64,000 nt of DNA from CAYSLU01 sp964431965 (GTDB lineage Bacteria; Verrucomicrobiota; Kiritimatiellia; CAIKKV01; CAYSLU01). Every line of letters begins with the position of its first letter. Position 1 is the stretch's first letter. Under the pieces are notes generated by a model. The model was given only the letters and a program-made list of their open reading frames with translations. It was not told the origin of the DNA and made no database searches. The stretch is taken from contig CAYSLU010000005.1 of the NCBI GenBank assembly GCA_964431965.1, positions 21,365 to 85,364 on the forward strand, written 5' to 3'. Shown here one piece after another: positions 33,264-42,094 of this stretch. A program made the position numbers and the translations under genes.

Positions 33264-34262
33264 CTATGCCGTTCTTCCGGTCACCGCTTCCACCATGGCC
33301 TTGTACTGCGCAAAGCAGTCGGCCCCGCGGCCGGTCATGTAGGGCGAGGCGGTGGGGGTGACCGCCAGGCCGCGGCGGTCGTCGAAGCAGTCTCGAATCA
33401 GCGCCTCGGTCTGTGCGCGGATCTCGTCCGGAGTCTTCTCATACATGTCGGCGATCTGGATGTTGCCCTCCAGCGCCACCTTGCCGCGGAGCGCCGCCTT
33501 AGCCTCGGCTGGCGTGATGTCACCCATGGGCGGTGCCTCGAAGCAGTGGAACACATCGGCGCCGAACTCAGGGAAGCAGTCGATGACCGACTTCACGCTG
33601 CCGTGGCAGTGCACGTTGAGGCGCCCGCCGGCCACGTGGATGCGGTCGGCGATGGCGCGGTCGTACCGCACGTTGAAGTCGAGGAAGTCCTGCCGCCCGT
33701 GCAGGGGCGGCGCGATCATCTCCTGGCCGAAGATGTTGAAGTACGGCCCGACGCCGCGCTCGATCAGGTAGTCCAGCAACCGCAGAACGGTCTTCTGATA
33801 GCGCTGCGCGAGCCGGTGCAGGACGTCGCGGTCGGTGATCGACATCAGGGCGCACTGCTCTGACCCGAACAGGCCGGACACGAATCCCCCGGGATTGTTG
33901 TGCAGCGTTGCGAGCACGATGCCCCGGTCCCCGACCTTGTCCCTGAGGCGGAAGTATTCGGAAACGTCTCCACTGATCTCCGCTTCCGGCAGTTCCAGGT
34001 AGCGCTCGGCTTCATCCGCATCCCGGAGCGTATGTCGCCGGCCCTCTTCCTTCGCCCATGGCACCACGGGACCGCGCACCAGGTTCCCCGCAGGCCACGG
34101 CTCGACCCAGTCGCTGTGTTCGGTCATCAGCCGGAACATCGGGTCGTAGGTCGGGTCGTCGCGGAATCCCCACCAGCGGATGATCACTGCCGGCCGGTCC
34201 ATCTCCTCGTGGAAGTAGAGGCGGTGCAGGCGTTCCTGCGACGTCAGGGGAGCGCGTGTCAT
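33264..34262 (-). CDS. uroporphyrinogen decarboxylase (UROD)-like protein
   Basis: 332 residues. ATG at 34262 (MTRAPLTSQERLHRLYFHEE) overlaps the stop of the heparinase-like gene by 4 bases (ATGA). Family features: DRPAVIIRWWGF, YLELPEAEISGDVSEYFRLR, DYLIERGVGPYFNIFGQEMI, LNVHCHGSVKSVIDCFPEFG and VALEGNIQIADMYEKTPDEI. The metal-binding strand reads VHCHGS, keeping a His-x-His pattern and a cysteine different from the other paralogues. Function unknown; co-transcription with a heparinase-like lyase suggests a role on the released product (inference). Confidence 0.83.
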   Translation of the reverse strand: MTRAPLTSQERLHRLYFHEEMDRPAVIIRWWGFRDDPTYDPMFRLMTEHSDWVEPWPAGNLVRGPVVPWAKEEGRRHTLRDADEAERYLELPEAEISGDVSEYFRLRDKVGDRGIVLATLHNNPGGFVSGLFGSEQCALMSITDRDVLHRLAQRYQKTVLRLLDYLIERGVGPYFNIFGQEMIAPPLHGRQDFLDFNVRYDRAIADRIHVAGGRLNVHCHGSVKSVIDCFPEFGADVFHCFEAPPMGDITPAEAKAALRGKVALEGNIQIADMYEKTPDEIRAQTEALIRDCFDDRRGLAVTPTASPYMTGRGADCFAQYKAMVEAVTGRTA

Positions 34263-36292
34263 CGACAATGTCCTTTCTGATCTGCAGCTTTGACTTCCAT
34301 GCTCGTCGCCATTGGGACGATGGAGGGCAGACCGACGGCCAACGGCACGGACACTTCCTCGTCGCCGATGCGGCCGACGAGCACATCGCCGGCCACTCGG
34401 ACGGCCGCTCGCGGCGTCGGCGCGGGGCCGATGGCGGTGGTCACCAGCCAGGCCTGTACGGCGCGACCGGCCGGCGCGTCGGCCTCCCACACAGCGGTCG
34501 TGGTCGGAACCCGCGTGCCATACCGGGGGCTGTACCAGCCCAATGGGGTCGGCTCCTCGCGCCCACGCACCGCCAGCGGGGCGGCCAACCCGGGCAACAG
34601 CGGCGCCACACGGACATTTCCCTGGTCGGGCTCGGTGGTCCGCAGGACGCCGTCCGCCAGGTCAACCGTGCAGTCGGGATGCAAGTGCCAGTGCCAGGTC
34701 AGGTGGCGGGCCTGGTCCAGTTCAACCGTGTCCACCACCAGCCACCAGAGTCCGCGTCGGTAGAGCACACAGCGCTGGTGTACGACCGCGGGGGGCAGGC
34801 CGGTGAAGCCGGAGGTGTGGGCGGCGCGGCAGAAATCCCAGTCGGGTGTGATGGCCCAGGTATCGTCGGGCAATGGATCCTTGGCAAAACGCGGCCCCGG
34901 CAGTTGGCCGGCGCCATCAACGAGCACGGCGTTGTGGGCCGCCGTGCCCGTGAAATAGGCGCGCCAGGCATCGCCGACATAGTGGAAGCGGCCGGCATCG
35001 ACCAGGAGAAAGCGGCCATGGCGCACCGAGAGGTGCAGCATGTCATTGTGCGTGTGACCGGCCCCCAACGGTCCGGCGTCGAACCAGGCCCACTGGTCGT
35101 TTGGCCCCCAGCCCGAACGCATGGTCAACTGGCCGGCCCAGGGCAGCAGGCGGGAGGGCAGGCCTGCCGGCGCTTCGCCCTCCGCGCCGGCGGTGGCGAT
35201 ATACAGCCAGTCAGGCCGGCCATCGGCGTGCGCGCGTGCTGCGAAGCGCTTGGCGATCTGGTCCTCGTCGCTGTCGTTGTTCATCGGGCCGAAACCGCGC
35301 TGGTCGACGACCGCCGCCGTGGCCTCCCACATGCGGGCGATGCCGTCGCGAAACGATCGCGGCACGAGGGCGCCATACCCGGCGGCATCGAAGACGCGGA
35401 CGAGGGCCGAGAAGCTCCGCTCTGTCACCTGGTGGTAGTGGAAGGTGAACTCGTTCTGCGCGCCGTCGGGATAGCACAGCCGCTCCGTCATCGGCGCGAT
35501 GGTCTCGGCCGCGTAGGTCCGCCAGGCCGGAGCGTCTCGGAACTCCGGCCAGGCGCAGCCCAGGGTCGCCAAGCCGTTCATCTCCATGGAGAGCCAGTTG
35601 CTCGGTTGGGCGTGGAAACGCCACGCGTAGTCGGCGTGATCCGGCAGGCTGGCGGTGACGGCGACCAGCGTGGCGTCGGAGAGCGCGCCCGCGCGGCGCA
35701 TGTGGTGGACGATCCTGGTCCAGTGCACGGCGCGCTCGAACGCCTCCAGACCCCGCCACGTTGGCAGACTGCTCTTCACACCGGGATAGGGATTGGTGAC
35801 GATCCAGTCCCACAGCATCGCGTCGATGCGCCGCGCGTAAGCCGTATCACCCGTCGCCCGCCAGCCCTGGAACAGGCGCTCAAGGTTGGTATGGCGGTTG
35901 TGCATCCAACCCCATTCGCGGTCGCCGTTCGGGCCATTGTAGTGCCAGTCCCAGCCGCCGTCCGCACGCCGGGGAACAGGATCCCACCCCGAACCAAACG
36001 GGGTCAGGTCGGCCATCACGCGGTCGGCATCGGCCCGGGGCTCGCGCGGTGGGTAGTCCGGATCCGAAGCCTCCACCATCGCCGGGACGGGCGCCGTGCG
36101 CCAGTAGGCCGCCAGCCGTTCCGCGGCGGCAAGTCGCGCCGCCCGGCGCCACAGTCCGACGACCTCCGCCATCTCTGGCCGTTCCTCCGACAGGGTGGCG
36201 CAGGCCCGGTCGATCAGTTCCGGATGGCTCGCCGCCAGGTCGGGCAGGGACGGTGGTCGTGGTTCTGGGATTGTGTTCCTCTGTTCGCTCAT
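34259..36292 (-). CDS. heparinase II/III family protein
   Basis: 677 residues from ATG at 36292 (MSEQRNTIPEPR). A longer frame to 36424 encodes a pseudo-signal VFVGIFVGIFVA that is simply the translated 12-base repeat, so I did not use it. The toroid is complete: WGWMHNRHTNLERL, RFHAQPSNWLSMEMNGLA (Asn), FTFHYHQVTERSFSALVRVF (Tyr) and GFGPMNNDSDEDQ. The sandwich has LGAGHTHNDMLHLSVRHGR (catalytic-type His) and LVDAGRFHYVG. All expected active-site regions are present, unlike the paralogue at 4676. Likely a lyase on an acidic glycan. Confidence 0.9.
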   Translation of the reverse strand: MSEQRNTIPEPRPPSLPDLAASHPELIDRACATLSEERPEMAEVVGLWRRAARLAAAERLAAYWRTAPVPAMVEASDPDYPPREPRADADRVMADLTPFGSGWDPVPRRADGGWDWHYNGPNGDREWGWMHNRHTNLERLFQGWRATGDTAYARRIDAMLWDWIVTNPYPGVKSSLPTWRGLEAFERAVHWTRIVHHMRRAGALSDATLVAVTASLPDHADYAWRFHAQPSNWLSMEMNGLATLGCAWPEFRDAPAWRTYAAETIAPMTERLCYPDGAQNEFTFHYHQVTERSFSALVRVFDAAGYGALVPRSFRDGIARMWEATAAVVDQRGFGPMNNDSDEDQIAKRFAARAHADGRPDWLYIATAGAEGEAPAGLPSRLLPWAGQLTMRSGWGPNDQWAWFDAGPLGAGHTHNDMLHLSVRHGRFLLVDAGRFHYVGDAWRAYFTGTAAHNAVLVDGAGQLPGPRFAKDPLPDDTWAITPDWDFCRAAHTSGFTGLPPAVVHQRCVLYRRGLWWLVVDTVELDQARHLTWHWHLHPDCTVDLADGVLRTTEPDQGNVRVAPLLPGLAAPLAVRGREEPTPLGWYSPRYGTRVPTTTAVWEADAPAGRAVQAWLVTTAIGPAPTPRAAVRVAGDVLVGRIGDEEVSVPLAVGLPSIVPMATSMEVKAADQKGHCR

Positions 36293-36332
36293 ACCAAGTC
36301 CGTTCCAACGCGGGCCGTCGCCCGCAGACCAA

Positions 36333-36395
36333 GCTTTGTCGGTAGCTTTGTCGACCATGCTCGCGACAAAGATCCCGACAAATATCCCGACAAAG
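36333..36395. repeat. 12-base phased, nested inverted repeat (CTTTGTCG / CGACAAAG)
   Basis: The octamer CTTTGTCG occurs at 36334 and 36346. Its complement CGACAAAG occurs at 36364 and 36388, with CGACAAAT at 36376. Spacing is exactly 12 bases within each arm, and the two inner pairs share one centre (about 36358), giving a nested palindrome with a 10-base loop. It lies 40 bases upstream of the heparinase-like start at 36292, in the gap 36293-36433. It could be a multi-site operator or a foldable leader. Confidence 0.75.
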
Positions 36396-36433
36396 ACCTT
36401 ACGCATCTGCGTCATATGTCCCAACGGAACAGT

Positions 36434-37152
36434 CTAATGCCTCCCGACACAGGTTTTCAGCAGCGCCAGGATTCCGCGGTAGTGTCGTTCCTGATAGACC
36501 TCCAGCAGTTTCGGCGTGGTTTGGTCCGAAAGGGCCGGCACGTACTCCGGGTTGCCGTCATTCTCCGCCAACAGGCGGCGATGGCGGGGATCAGGAGTTC
36601 CGGCCCCGACTCCCCGGCGTCGATGGCTCCGATGAGCGCGATCGCGCGATCGCGGTTGCCTACCCGCAGGCCGATCAGCGTCTTTCCCCCGACCGTCGCG
36701 CCATACGGCTCCGAGTTCGCCAACGTCGGATAGGTCGCGGCGATGGCGGCGAGGCGTGACTCGATCGCCTGGTGCGGCCACCAGACCCGGTGGTCGCGGA
36801 CGCGCACGGCAATCGGACCATTTGGAGGACGCCCGATCGGGGACGACACCCAGTAGACGTAGGTTCGCCTCGGCGTCACCCGCTTGTCCACGAACACGAA
36901 CTTGCGCTCGTTGATCGGCGTAAGGGATCCCTCAAAGATCAGCCGCGCCTTGTCTGGCCGCAGTCCGTCGAAATGTCCTGCCGCGTCCCGCACCCACTGA
37001 TACCGCGGCTCGCAGGTGCGGTGGATGCGGATGGTGGGTTGCGCCGAGACGACCGGGGGATCGCGGTAGAAGGGGCGCTTGAGGTAGAAGGTCAGATGAA
37101 CTCCATCTTCTTCGACCCGGGCATTCGTTTGACCAAAGACATGTCGGTGCAT
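36434..37152 (-). pseudogene. truncated M14 zinc-carboxypeptidase-like gene with frameshift
   Basis: From ATG 37152 a beta domain (DGVHLTFYLKRPFYRDPP) leads into an M14-type start: AIESRLAAIAATYPTLA, NSEPYGATVGGKTLIGLRVG and IALIGAIDAGESGPELLIPA. In the family this strand normally has His in the HxxE zinc motif; here the position reads D. At about 36575 the frame breaks. Another frame then gives LLAENDGNPEYVPALSDQTT and PKLLEVYQERHYRGIL, stopping at 36434. The remaining zinc ligands and catalytic Glu are missing, so this is a remnant formed by an internal deletion. Confidence 0.65.
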
Positions 37153-37249
37153 GGTTTGTCTGCCGCGTCAACCAGGCCAATATTGTGGGGTGACCGACGG
37201 CGACCTCCCACCCGGACGGGCCTTCCTCAACCAACCGGATTATGCCGCA

Positions 37250-37278
37250 TTGATACCGCAAGGGCGGTAGGACAATAT
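37250..37278 (+). promoter_or_regulatory. possible sigma-70-type promoter of the AraC gene
   Basis: TTGATA (37250) and CAATAT (37273) are separated by 17 bases, about 45 bases upstream of the regulator's ATG, in a local AT-richer patch of a GC-rich region. The palindrome CCAATATTGTGG near 37178 in the same gap could be a regulator site. The gap 37153-37323 is divergent, so it may also serve the minus strand. Confidence 0.35.
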
Positions 37279-37323
37279 CTAGTCATGTCGATCGGATCGT
37301 GATGGTGCGATACGAGAGCCCCT

Positions 37324-38259
37324 ATGCCCGACTTTCACCTGTCTCCGCTGGCTTTCATCGGGAGCGGAAGCCATCTGCATCGCGTGTGCGACGCGGTGGG
37401 CGTCGTCTGCGATCCCCATCACCACCTGTACCATGAACTGGACTACGTCCTGAAGGGGCGAGGCCTATTCGCAGTGGGTGCGCGGAAGGTCGAGGTGCGA
37501 GCAGGCGATATGGTGTACCTGGCTCGGGGGGTATACCACTGGCGCATGAGCGACGCGGGCTGTCCGTTGGAGCTATGCAATCTGACGATCGACGACAACG
37601 ACGTGCGGCGCGTGCTGCGCGCCCATCCCGCCGGTCCGCGAACGGAATGGCCGTGGTGGCGGCACTGGCCCCGGTCGGAACTGACCGGCAATGAGGCCCA
37701 GGCGTTCATCCGATCCCTGGTCTGTCTGATGCGCCGGCGGCCCCACACCGTCCGCCTCAGGCCCGGGCCTCCGCGCACGGGCCCGGTGGACGCAGAGTCC
37801 GCCGGACGGGTGTCGCGCGAGGACATCGACCGACTTCTGCCCGGCATCGCCGGCCTGCTTTCGCTCGAGCGCGATGGCGGCGCGGCAGGCCCCGATCTGC
37901 ATGCCCTGGCGCAGCGCGTGCGCCGCCGGCCCGAACAGCCGCTTCGGCTGGCCGAGGAAGCCGCTCGCCTGGGCGTCAGCCGCTGGTGGCTCTCGCGCGT
38001 CTTCCGGCGCCGATTCGGGGTGACACTCTGGCAGCACCGCGACTACGCGCGTGTCGACCTTGCGATCGAGCGCCTGCTGTCGTCCGACGTCACGGTCAGT
38101 GAACTGGGCCGTACGCTCGGCTACGCCGGCACCGCCCAGTTCATCGCCACGTTCAAGCGGCTGACCGGCCTCACGCCCGCGCGCCTACGGCGCCGGTACG
38201 TCCGCCCGCCATGCGGTGCGGAAACGTCTCTCCGGGGATCGTCGGGCTCGGACCTATGA
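37324..38259 (+). CDS. AraC family transcriptional regulator with cupin sensor domain
   Basis: 311 residues. The N-terminal cupin-like beta barrel (HHHLYHELDYVLKGRGLF, VRAGDMVYLARGVYHWRM) would bind a sugar or glycan product. The C-terminal double helix-turn-helix includes LRLAEEAARLGVSRWWLSRV, FRRRFGVTLWQHRDYARV and VSELGRTLGYAGTAQFIATF followed by KRLTGLTPARLRRRY. It is one of only two plus-strand genes and the only regulator in the window, so it is the best candidate controller of the surrounding minus-strand glycan genes (inference). Its 3' end overlaps the convergent GH172 remnant by 6 bases. No strong ribosome site is visible. Confidence 0.93.
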   Translation: MPDFHLSPLAFIGSGSHLHRVCDAVGVVCDPHHHLYHELDYVLKGRGLFAVGARKVEVRAGDMVYLARGVYHWRMSDAGCPLELCNLTIDDNDVRRVLRAHPAGPRTEWPWWRHWPRSELTGNEAQAFIRSLVCLMRRRPHTVRLRPGPPRTGPVDAESAGRVSREDIDRLLPGIAGLLSLERDGGAAGPDLHALAQRVRRRPEQPLRLAEEAARLGVSRWWLSRVFRRRFGVTLWQHRDYARVDLAIERLLSSDVTVSELGRTLGYAGTAQFIATFKRLTGLTPARLRRRYVRPPCGAETSLRGSSGSDL

Positions 38260-39485
38260 GGGGAAGATCTCCTTCCGCCGTGACGATGCGGGCGACTCGA
38301 AGCAGAGGTAGAATCCCCACCCCTTGCCGTGTTCCGTGTCGAGGGCTACGGCAAGCTCGTGCGTGCCTTTGGCCAGCCGGACGCGCGCCTTGGTCCGCAG
38401 GTACGGCGCCGGATTCTGCCGGCACGGTTCGCAGAGTGCAGGCTTTCCATCAATGAACGCCTTCACGCCGCCGTCATGCCCGACGTGCAGGATCCATTCG
38501 CCGGCACGGGCTACGCTGAGCTTGTGCACGAGGTAGACCAGGCCATCGGCTTCCCCGTAGACGCTGTGGACGTTGACCATGCTGGCCTGGGGATGGTCGG
38601 GGTCCTTCTCGGCGTGGTATGCGCGCCAGCCGAGCCGGTCGGATAGCCGGACGCCCTTCGCCTTCGCGACGTCCGACGCCGGAAGCAGGCGCGACAGCTG
38701 CCAATCCGTGACGAATCGTGAATAGCGCGGGCCAAGCCGACCTTCGCGGTGGACCTGCGTGCCCTGCGCCCACTGCGCCTTCATCTGCCGCATCTCGGGC
38801 GTCAGGCGCACCAACTGGCCGGGACACTGCCGGGCGGGGTCCATGACCCAGCGCCCATTCTCACGCATCACGGGAAGCCGCTTCATCACAGGAGGAGGTT
38901 CGATGACGGCCACGGGCTTTGCGGAGTACCAGTTGGCGGTGCTGCACATCTCGTTGGCCAGGTGGTTGCCGTGGCCGTGCTCGATGGTGACCTTGATGCT
39001 CTTTCGGAACCGGACAGGGTTTTCCACGTGAAAGACGTAGGACGTCTGGTAGCCTCCCACCCGGTTCCAGAGGCTCGTTCCCTTCTCGGGAAGCGTGTTC
39101 CCCTCGAAGATCGACGAGCCGTTGCGGAGGAATGCGTTCGGCTGCATGCCCCACGCCTGGTTGAGGTAGTCTTCGCTGCCCGTGCCATGCAGGTCCGGCG
39201 GCCACTTGTAGCCGTCGATCCAGATCATGTCGTCGCCTTCGCCCCACCATGTCCCTTGGAAATTGGTCACGCTCAGGTTGCAGCCGAGGTAGTGCCCGCC
39301 GCCCTCGGCGTCCAGAATGATGCCATCCAGATGTGCGTGATGAGTCCCGGCCCACGGATGTCCGCGAGAACCCGCGACTCTCCCGCGGGGATCTTCCACC
39401 CGTCCGTATTCCGGCCCGTCACGTCGTACGATGAAACCCGTCCCGTCTTCCTGTTCCGGATCCTTGCCAGTTCCTGCATGCTCAT
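38254..39485 (-). pseudogene. GH172 (DUF2961) gene with internal deletion and frameshift
   Basis: The true start is ATG 39485, behind GGAGGAGGAAC. The first frame reads MSMQELARIRNRKTGRVSSY ... VLADIRGPGLITHIWM. At about 39322-39332 (CTGGATG) it switches frame to LDGIILDAEGGGHYLGCNLS, GDDMIWIDGYKWPPDLHGTG and SEDYLNQAWG. In intact DUF2961 proteins roughly 150 residues separate HIWM from the ILDAEG strand; they are missing. The glutamate in GTGSEDY is kept. From ~38590 down, an extra C-terminal module (LHVGHDGGVKAFIDGKP, GTHELAVALD, GKGWGFYL) matches the one inside the GH106-like protein. As it stands the gene cannot make a whole enzyme. Confidence 0.8.
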
Positions 39486-39611
39486 GTTCCTCCTCCATGA
39501 CTCGGGAATGTAGCTACGCTCCCTTCGACCGCGCGAGCGGAATGACGACATTGCGGGCCCAGCTCGCTCGATGCTGACCGTTCACCGGAGCACCATTCGC
39601 CTCTTTTCGCG

Positions 39612-39639
39612 TTGCTTATTGATACGAAACAGATAGCAT
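39612..39639 (+). promoter_or_regulatory. possible promoter of the superoxide dismutase gene
   Basis: TTGCTT (39612) and TAGCAT (39634) are spaced by 16 bases in a clearly AT-rich island just upstream of the dismutase, within an otherwise GC-rich window. The rest of the 190-base divergent gap (39486-39676) shows no other signal I recognise. Confidence 0.4.
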
Positions 39640-39676
39640 TATCGCGTCGGTCGACAAAACAACAAGGAGAGATCAT

Positions 39677-40285
39677 ATGGCATTCACACTGCCTGCACTG
39701 CCGTACGCGTACAATGCGCTGGAGCCGTACATCGACACGAACACGATGACGATCCATCACACCAAGCACCACAACACCTACCTGCAGAAGCTTAACGAGG
39801 CGATTGCGGGGACGGACCTGGAGCAGAAGAGCCCGGAAGCGATCGTGGCCGCGATCAACTCTGCGCCCGAGAAGATTCGCACGGCCCTGCGGAACCATGG
39901 CGGCGGATTCATCAATCACAACCTGTTCTGGGAGATCATGGGGCCGGGCAAGGGTGGTCAGCCGAGCGGGGCGCTGGCGGACGCGATCCGCGCGACCTTC
40001 GGCAGTTTCGATAACTTCAAGAAGGAGTTCTCGACGGCGGCCGCCAATCGGTTCGGCAGCGGCTGGGCCTGGCTCGTCGTCAAGGCCGGGAAGCTCACCG
40101 TGCTGAGCACGGCCAACCAGGACAGCCCGATCATGGACGGAACCGGAACGCCCGTCCTGGGGCTGGATGTGTGGGAACACGCCTACTACCTCAAGTACCA
40201 GAACCGCCGGCCCGAGTACATCGAGAGCTGGTGGAACGTTGTCAACTGGGATGCCGTCGCCGCGCGGCTCGCCGCGGCGAAGTAG
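39677..40285 (+). CDS. Fe/Mn superoxide dismutase
   Basis: 202 residues, a normal family length. ATG at 39677 is preceded by AAGGAGAG. Metal ligands are visible: the first His in TMTIHHTKHHNTYL, the second in GGGFINHNLFWEIM, and Asp and His in the signature DVWEHAYY. The segment GSGWAWLVV is typical. It converts superoxide to hydrogen peroxide and oxygen in the cytoplasm; Fe versus Mn cannot be decided by eye. It has its own AT-rich promoter region and is transcribed against the surrounding cluster, so it is probably an independent housekeeping or stress gene. Confidence 0.97.
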   Translation: MAFTLPALPYAYNALEPYIDTNTMTIHHTKHHNTYLQKLNEAIAGTDLEQKSPEAIVAAINSAPEKIRTALRNHGGGFINHNLFWEIMGPGKGGQPSGALADAIRATFGSFDNFKKEFSTAAANRFGSGWAWLVVKAGKLTVLSTANQDSPIMDGTGTPVLGLDVWEHAYYLKYQNRRPEYIESWWNVVNWDAVAARLAAAK

Positions 40286-40301
40286 CCCCGCTGCTCCGAT
40301 G

Positions 40302-40339
40302 GGCGCACGGCGCGGTGCCCGGTGGCCGTGCCGTGCGCC
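40302..40339. terminator. hairpin between convergent genes
   Basis: Ten-base arms GGCGCACGGC and GCCGTGCGCC lie 18 bases apart, between the dismutase stop (40285) and the convergent GH32-like stop (40426). There is no T-run. Its position suggests a shared bidirectional transcription end. Confidence 0.45.
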
Positions 40340-40425
40340 GCACGACGGCGATCATCCATTCAGCGACCGCGGCGAGCGGCCCGGACTGCGCGCCGGGATC
40401 GTCACGCTTGGGCGGAACGGGTCCC

Positions 40426-42024
40426 TCAGCTCCCGTAGATCCGCTTCATTTGCCAGGCATCGATCGCACGGATCACGGCGTCGGCGCCCTGCGCCCGCAG
40501 CGACACGCCGAGGCTGTCGGACCGTCCAGGGTAGACGCGCGCGGCAACGCACTGGCGACCGTTGACGAAGACCTCGACGATGCTCCGGTCGACGAACACG
40601 CGCAGCTTCAGCGGCTCGCCGGGCGCCAGGAATACGGGCGCGGTCTCCGGTGCGCGCGACGCCGCATCCGGCAGTTCGGAGGAGTAGGAGGTGTCGAGCG
40701 TGACCAGGCTGTCGCGCGACTCCCCCCATCGGGTCCATCCGTCGCTGCGCAGCCAGTCGACAAATCCCCGCTGCCGGTAGAAGGCGATGCGCGTGAACTC
40801 CTCCTTGCCGGGCGAGCGCAGGACGTTGAGCTCGACCATCTGTGCGCCCAGGGTATCGATTTCCACGGCGAGCTCGACCGCATTGCCCTGCACGCCGTCG
40901 AGCACGATCTCTCGGTTCGCCGGCAGCGTGACGCCCTCCATGCGCCGGTGCGCATCGCGCAGCGAATCCAGATCCCCGGCCGGCTCCTGTCCGAGCTCGT
41001 CGCGCCCGATGAGGGTCAACCGCCTCGGCAGGCTCATGAGCTGGTCCCAGCCCGGTGTGCGCTTGGCCGCGTTCACGTTGAAGAGGGCGATGAGCCCGCC
41101 CTTCCCATCCGGCGTAGCCGAGGGCGCGTGCACGTTGCCCACATGCGCGGCACCGAATGTGAAGCTCCCACCCTGGGTGGCCACAAACTTGTCCCGCGCC
41201 TCGTCGTAATCGCCGAGCAGGTAGTGGCCGCCACTCATGTGGCTGAAGTGGAGGAGAATGTGTCGGTCTCCGATCGGCCAGAAATACGGGCAGCCGAAGT
41301 CGTCGCCGGGCAGGCCGAACACATCGCCCTCGGCGAACGGGTGCAGGTACTCCCAGCTCGCCAGATCGCGGGAACGGAAGAGGAATGGCGCGCGCAATCG
41401 TCTGCCGCTGGGGTGATGCGGCAGCGCGCCGCCGGTCAACGCATAGTAGGTGTCGCCTTTCCTCCAGATACACGGATCGTAGATCAGGTTCAGCGCGTCC
41501 TTCGGCGCCGGCTTGCCGTTCCAGCCCGGCAGTTGTTCCCGGCTGAGGCCGGTCGTCCACATGACGGGGCAGGGGATCACCGGCTTACCCCCGACCTTTT
41601 TCCAGTCCAGCAGCAGGGGGTCCGAGGCGACGGCCACCATGGTGCCGGCGCCGACGCCGTGGTAGATGGCGATGGCTCGATCCTCCTCGACCAGGATTGA
41701 GCCCGAGAAGCATCGCTCCTCCGGGCCCGGCCTGATGGCATAGGGCAGATCGCGCCAGTGGATGAGATCCGCGCTGACCGCGTGCCCCCAGTGCTGCCGG
41801 TCGTCGCCTGCCGGCTGGGCCTGGTAGAAGAGGTGCCAGCGACCCCGCCACAGGCAGAGGCCGTTGGGATCGTTCAGCGTGTTCTCCGGGCTGACGAAGT
41901 GGTAGAGGGGCCGCCACGGATCGGCCGCCAGATGCCGCCGCGTTTCCGCGAACCGGCGCAGAACCGGATCCTCCCGCAATCCCAGTTCCTGCGCCGCAAT
42001 GGCTGCGTCGATGCTCTCGCTCAT
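40426..42024 (-). CDS. GH32-like beta-fructosidase family protein with altered acid/base motif
   Basis: 532 residues: five-bladed propeller plus C-terminal beta-sandwich. The nucleophile motif is clear (ENTLNDPNGLCLW), as are CFSGSILVEED and the YDPCIW strand (RDP in classic members). The acid/base motif, normally with Glu in ECPD, reads DDFGCPYFWPIGD here, so Glu is replaced. The C-terminal domain ends with RVFVDRSIVEVFVNGRQC, the standard GH32 signature. The family hydrolyses or transfers beta-fructosides. The missing Glu suggests a subgroup with another residue or another substrate. No signal peptide. Confidence 0.9.
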   Translation of the reverse strand: MSESIDAAIAAQELGLREDPVLRRFAETRRHLAADPWRPLYHFVSPENTLNDPNGLCLWRGRWHLFYQAQPAGDDRQHWGHAVSADLIHWRDLPYAIRPGPEERCFSGSILVEEDRAIAIYHGVGAGTMVAVASDPLLLDWKKVGGKPVIPCPVMWTTGLSREQLPGWNGKPAPKDALNLIYDPCIWRKGDTYYALTGGALPHHPSGRRLRAPFLFRSRDLASWEYLHPFAEGDVFGLPGDDFGCPYFWPIGDRHILLHFSHMSGGHYLLGDYDEARDKFVATQGGSFTFGAAHVGNVHAPSATPDGKGGLIALFNVNAAKRTPGWDQLMSLPRRLTLIGRDELGQEPAGDLDSLRDAHRRMEGVTLPANREIVLDGVQGNAVELAVEIDTLGAQMVELNVLRSPGKEEFTRIAFYRQRGFVDWLRSDGWTRWGESRDSLVTLDTSYSSELPDAASRAPETAPVFLAPGEPLKLRVFVDRSIVEVFVNGRQCVAARVYPGRSDSLGVSLRAQGADAVIRAIDAWQMKRIYGS

Positions 42025-42094
42025 GGCTTCTTTCGCCTTTGTCTGACAGGGGCCGCGTGTCGTGTGGCACGGGCCCCATGGTCCATGCGGTCTG

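Noticed and set aside
36333..36395. Short CRISPR array
   Set aside because: Units are 8-12 bases with opposite orientations and no spacers of CRISPR length; no cas gene is present.
36293..36424. Hydrophobic leader MRKVFVGIFVGIFVASM as a signal peptide for the heparinase-like protein
   Set aside because: The hydrophobic stretch is a translation of the 12-base repeat, and no ribosome site precedes it; the downstream ATG at 36292 is preferred, though its ribosome site is also weak.
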